Assembly: GCF_016464015.1 (NCBI RefSeq) | Contig: NZ_JACDXT010000048.1 | Coordinates: 61,632-125,631 of the forward strand | Direction of reading: 5' to 3' | DNA from: Psychrobacter sp. bablab_jr014 | Lineage (GTDB): Bacteria; Pseudomonadota; Gammaproteobacteria; Pseudomonadales; Moraxellaceae | Length of the DNA: 64,000 bases | In this document: piece by piece, positions 63,973 to 64,000 of the stretch | Position numbering within the stretch: the stretch's first letter is position 1 | How the letters are laid out: every line of letters starts with the position of its first letter | The notes under the pieces: generated by a model | Told to the model about the DNA's origin: nothing | What the model saw: only the letters and a program-made list of their open reading frames with translations | Databases searched by the model: none | Made by a program: the position numbers and the translations under genes

Positions 63973-64000
63973 GCCAATAGTTTCACGTGAAACTATTGGC
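63973..64000. terminator. 28-bp perfect palindrome at right edge (terminator and/or parS-like)
   Basis: Bases 63973-64000 form one perfect palindrome centred on TTTCACGTGAAA. Six A precede it, so on the minus strand it would read as a hairpin with T-run, ending a gene outside the window. Its core AGTTTCACGTGAAACT (63979-63994) matches the ParB consensus except for the outermost bases. What follows is cut off. Confidence 0.6.

Overview
The window reads as about 64 kb of ordinary chromosome from a gammaproteobacterium of the Moraxellaceae, most likely Psychrobacter or a close relative. This is inferred from protein character, moderate GC with AT-rich spacers, the E. coli-like tpiA-secG-tRNA-rimP-nusA-infB-rbfA-truB-rpsO-pnp order, type IV pilus genes, and a small roadblock-like protein of a kind I associate with Moraxellaceae. 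No database search was possible. No prophage, integron, CRISPR array, rRNA operon or intact insertion sequence was seen. Gene density is high and convergent gene pairs are usually separated by clear bidirectional hairpin terminators.

Layout. 1-12.8 kb: the end of thiC, class I aldolase, a DMT-type permease, an ABC exporter half-transporter, an AlkB-like dioxygenase, an MDR oxidoreductase, an EEP-family phosphodiesterase, a tandem glutaredoxin/GST-N protein, a baeRF-like protein, then prlC, a YheV-like zinc ribbon and a divergent macro-domain protein. 12.9-26.7 kb, all minus strand: the translation/RNA-decay block (tpiA, secG, tRNA-Leu, initiator tRNA-Met, rimP, nusA, infB, rbfA, truB, then a PfpI-type stress protein with two tiny acidic proteins, rpsO, pnp). 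27-31 kb: pilB-pilC-pilD. 31-40 kb: coaE, rlmB, ppnP, recN, yqgE, ruvX, a membrane protein, tusA, a XerC/XerD recombinase, a DUF3817 protein, a lipoprotein and a small methyltransferase. 40-46 kb: lptF-lptG, pepA-holC, sstT. 46-54 kb: cbpA-cbpM, an RlpA-like protein, a large DUF4105 envelope protein, a MITE-like repeat, a DUF3015 protein and yheS. 54-64 kb: erpA, the roadblock-like protein, gshA, dsbB, an NlpE-like lipoprotein, mpl, a GlsB/YeaQ membrane protein, def, an ornithine-type decarboxylase and dapB.

Functional groups. The minus block couples translation initiation (IF-2, RbfA, RimP, TruB, S15), transcription elongation control (NusA) and RNA turnover (PNPase). PilB/C/D supply the pilus motor, platform and prepilin peptidase, but no pilin is next to them. 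LptF/G, Mpl, RlpA, NlpE, DsbB and DapB serve the envelope and peptidoglycan. RecN, RuvX, HolC, Xer and AlkB serve DNA maintenance.

No convincing new multi-gene system was found. The most interesting unexplained structure is at the DNA or RNA level: a 169-bp MITE-like element with perfect 13-bp terminal inverted repeats and TA flanks (50881-51049); a parS-like 16-mer inside yheS, with a second inside a 28-bp palindrome at the right edge; a MerR-style promoter with a dyad in a 19-bp spacer ahead of pilB; a structured rpsO leader that may attenuate; and a 784-bp rpsO-pnp spacer that could encode an antisense-strand small RNA.
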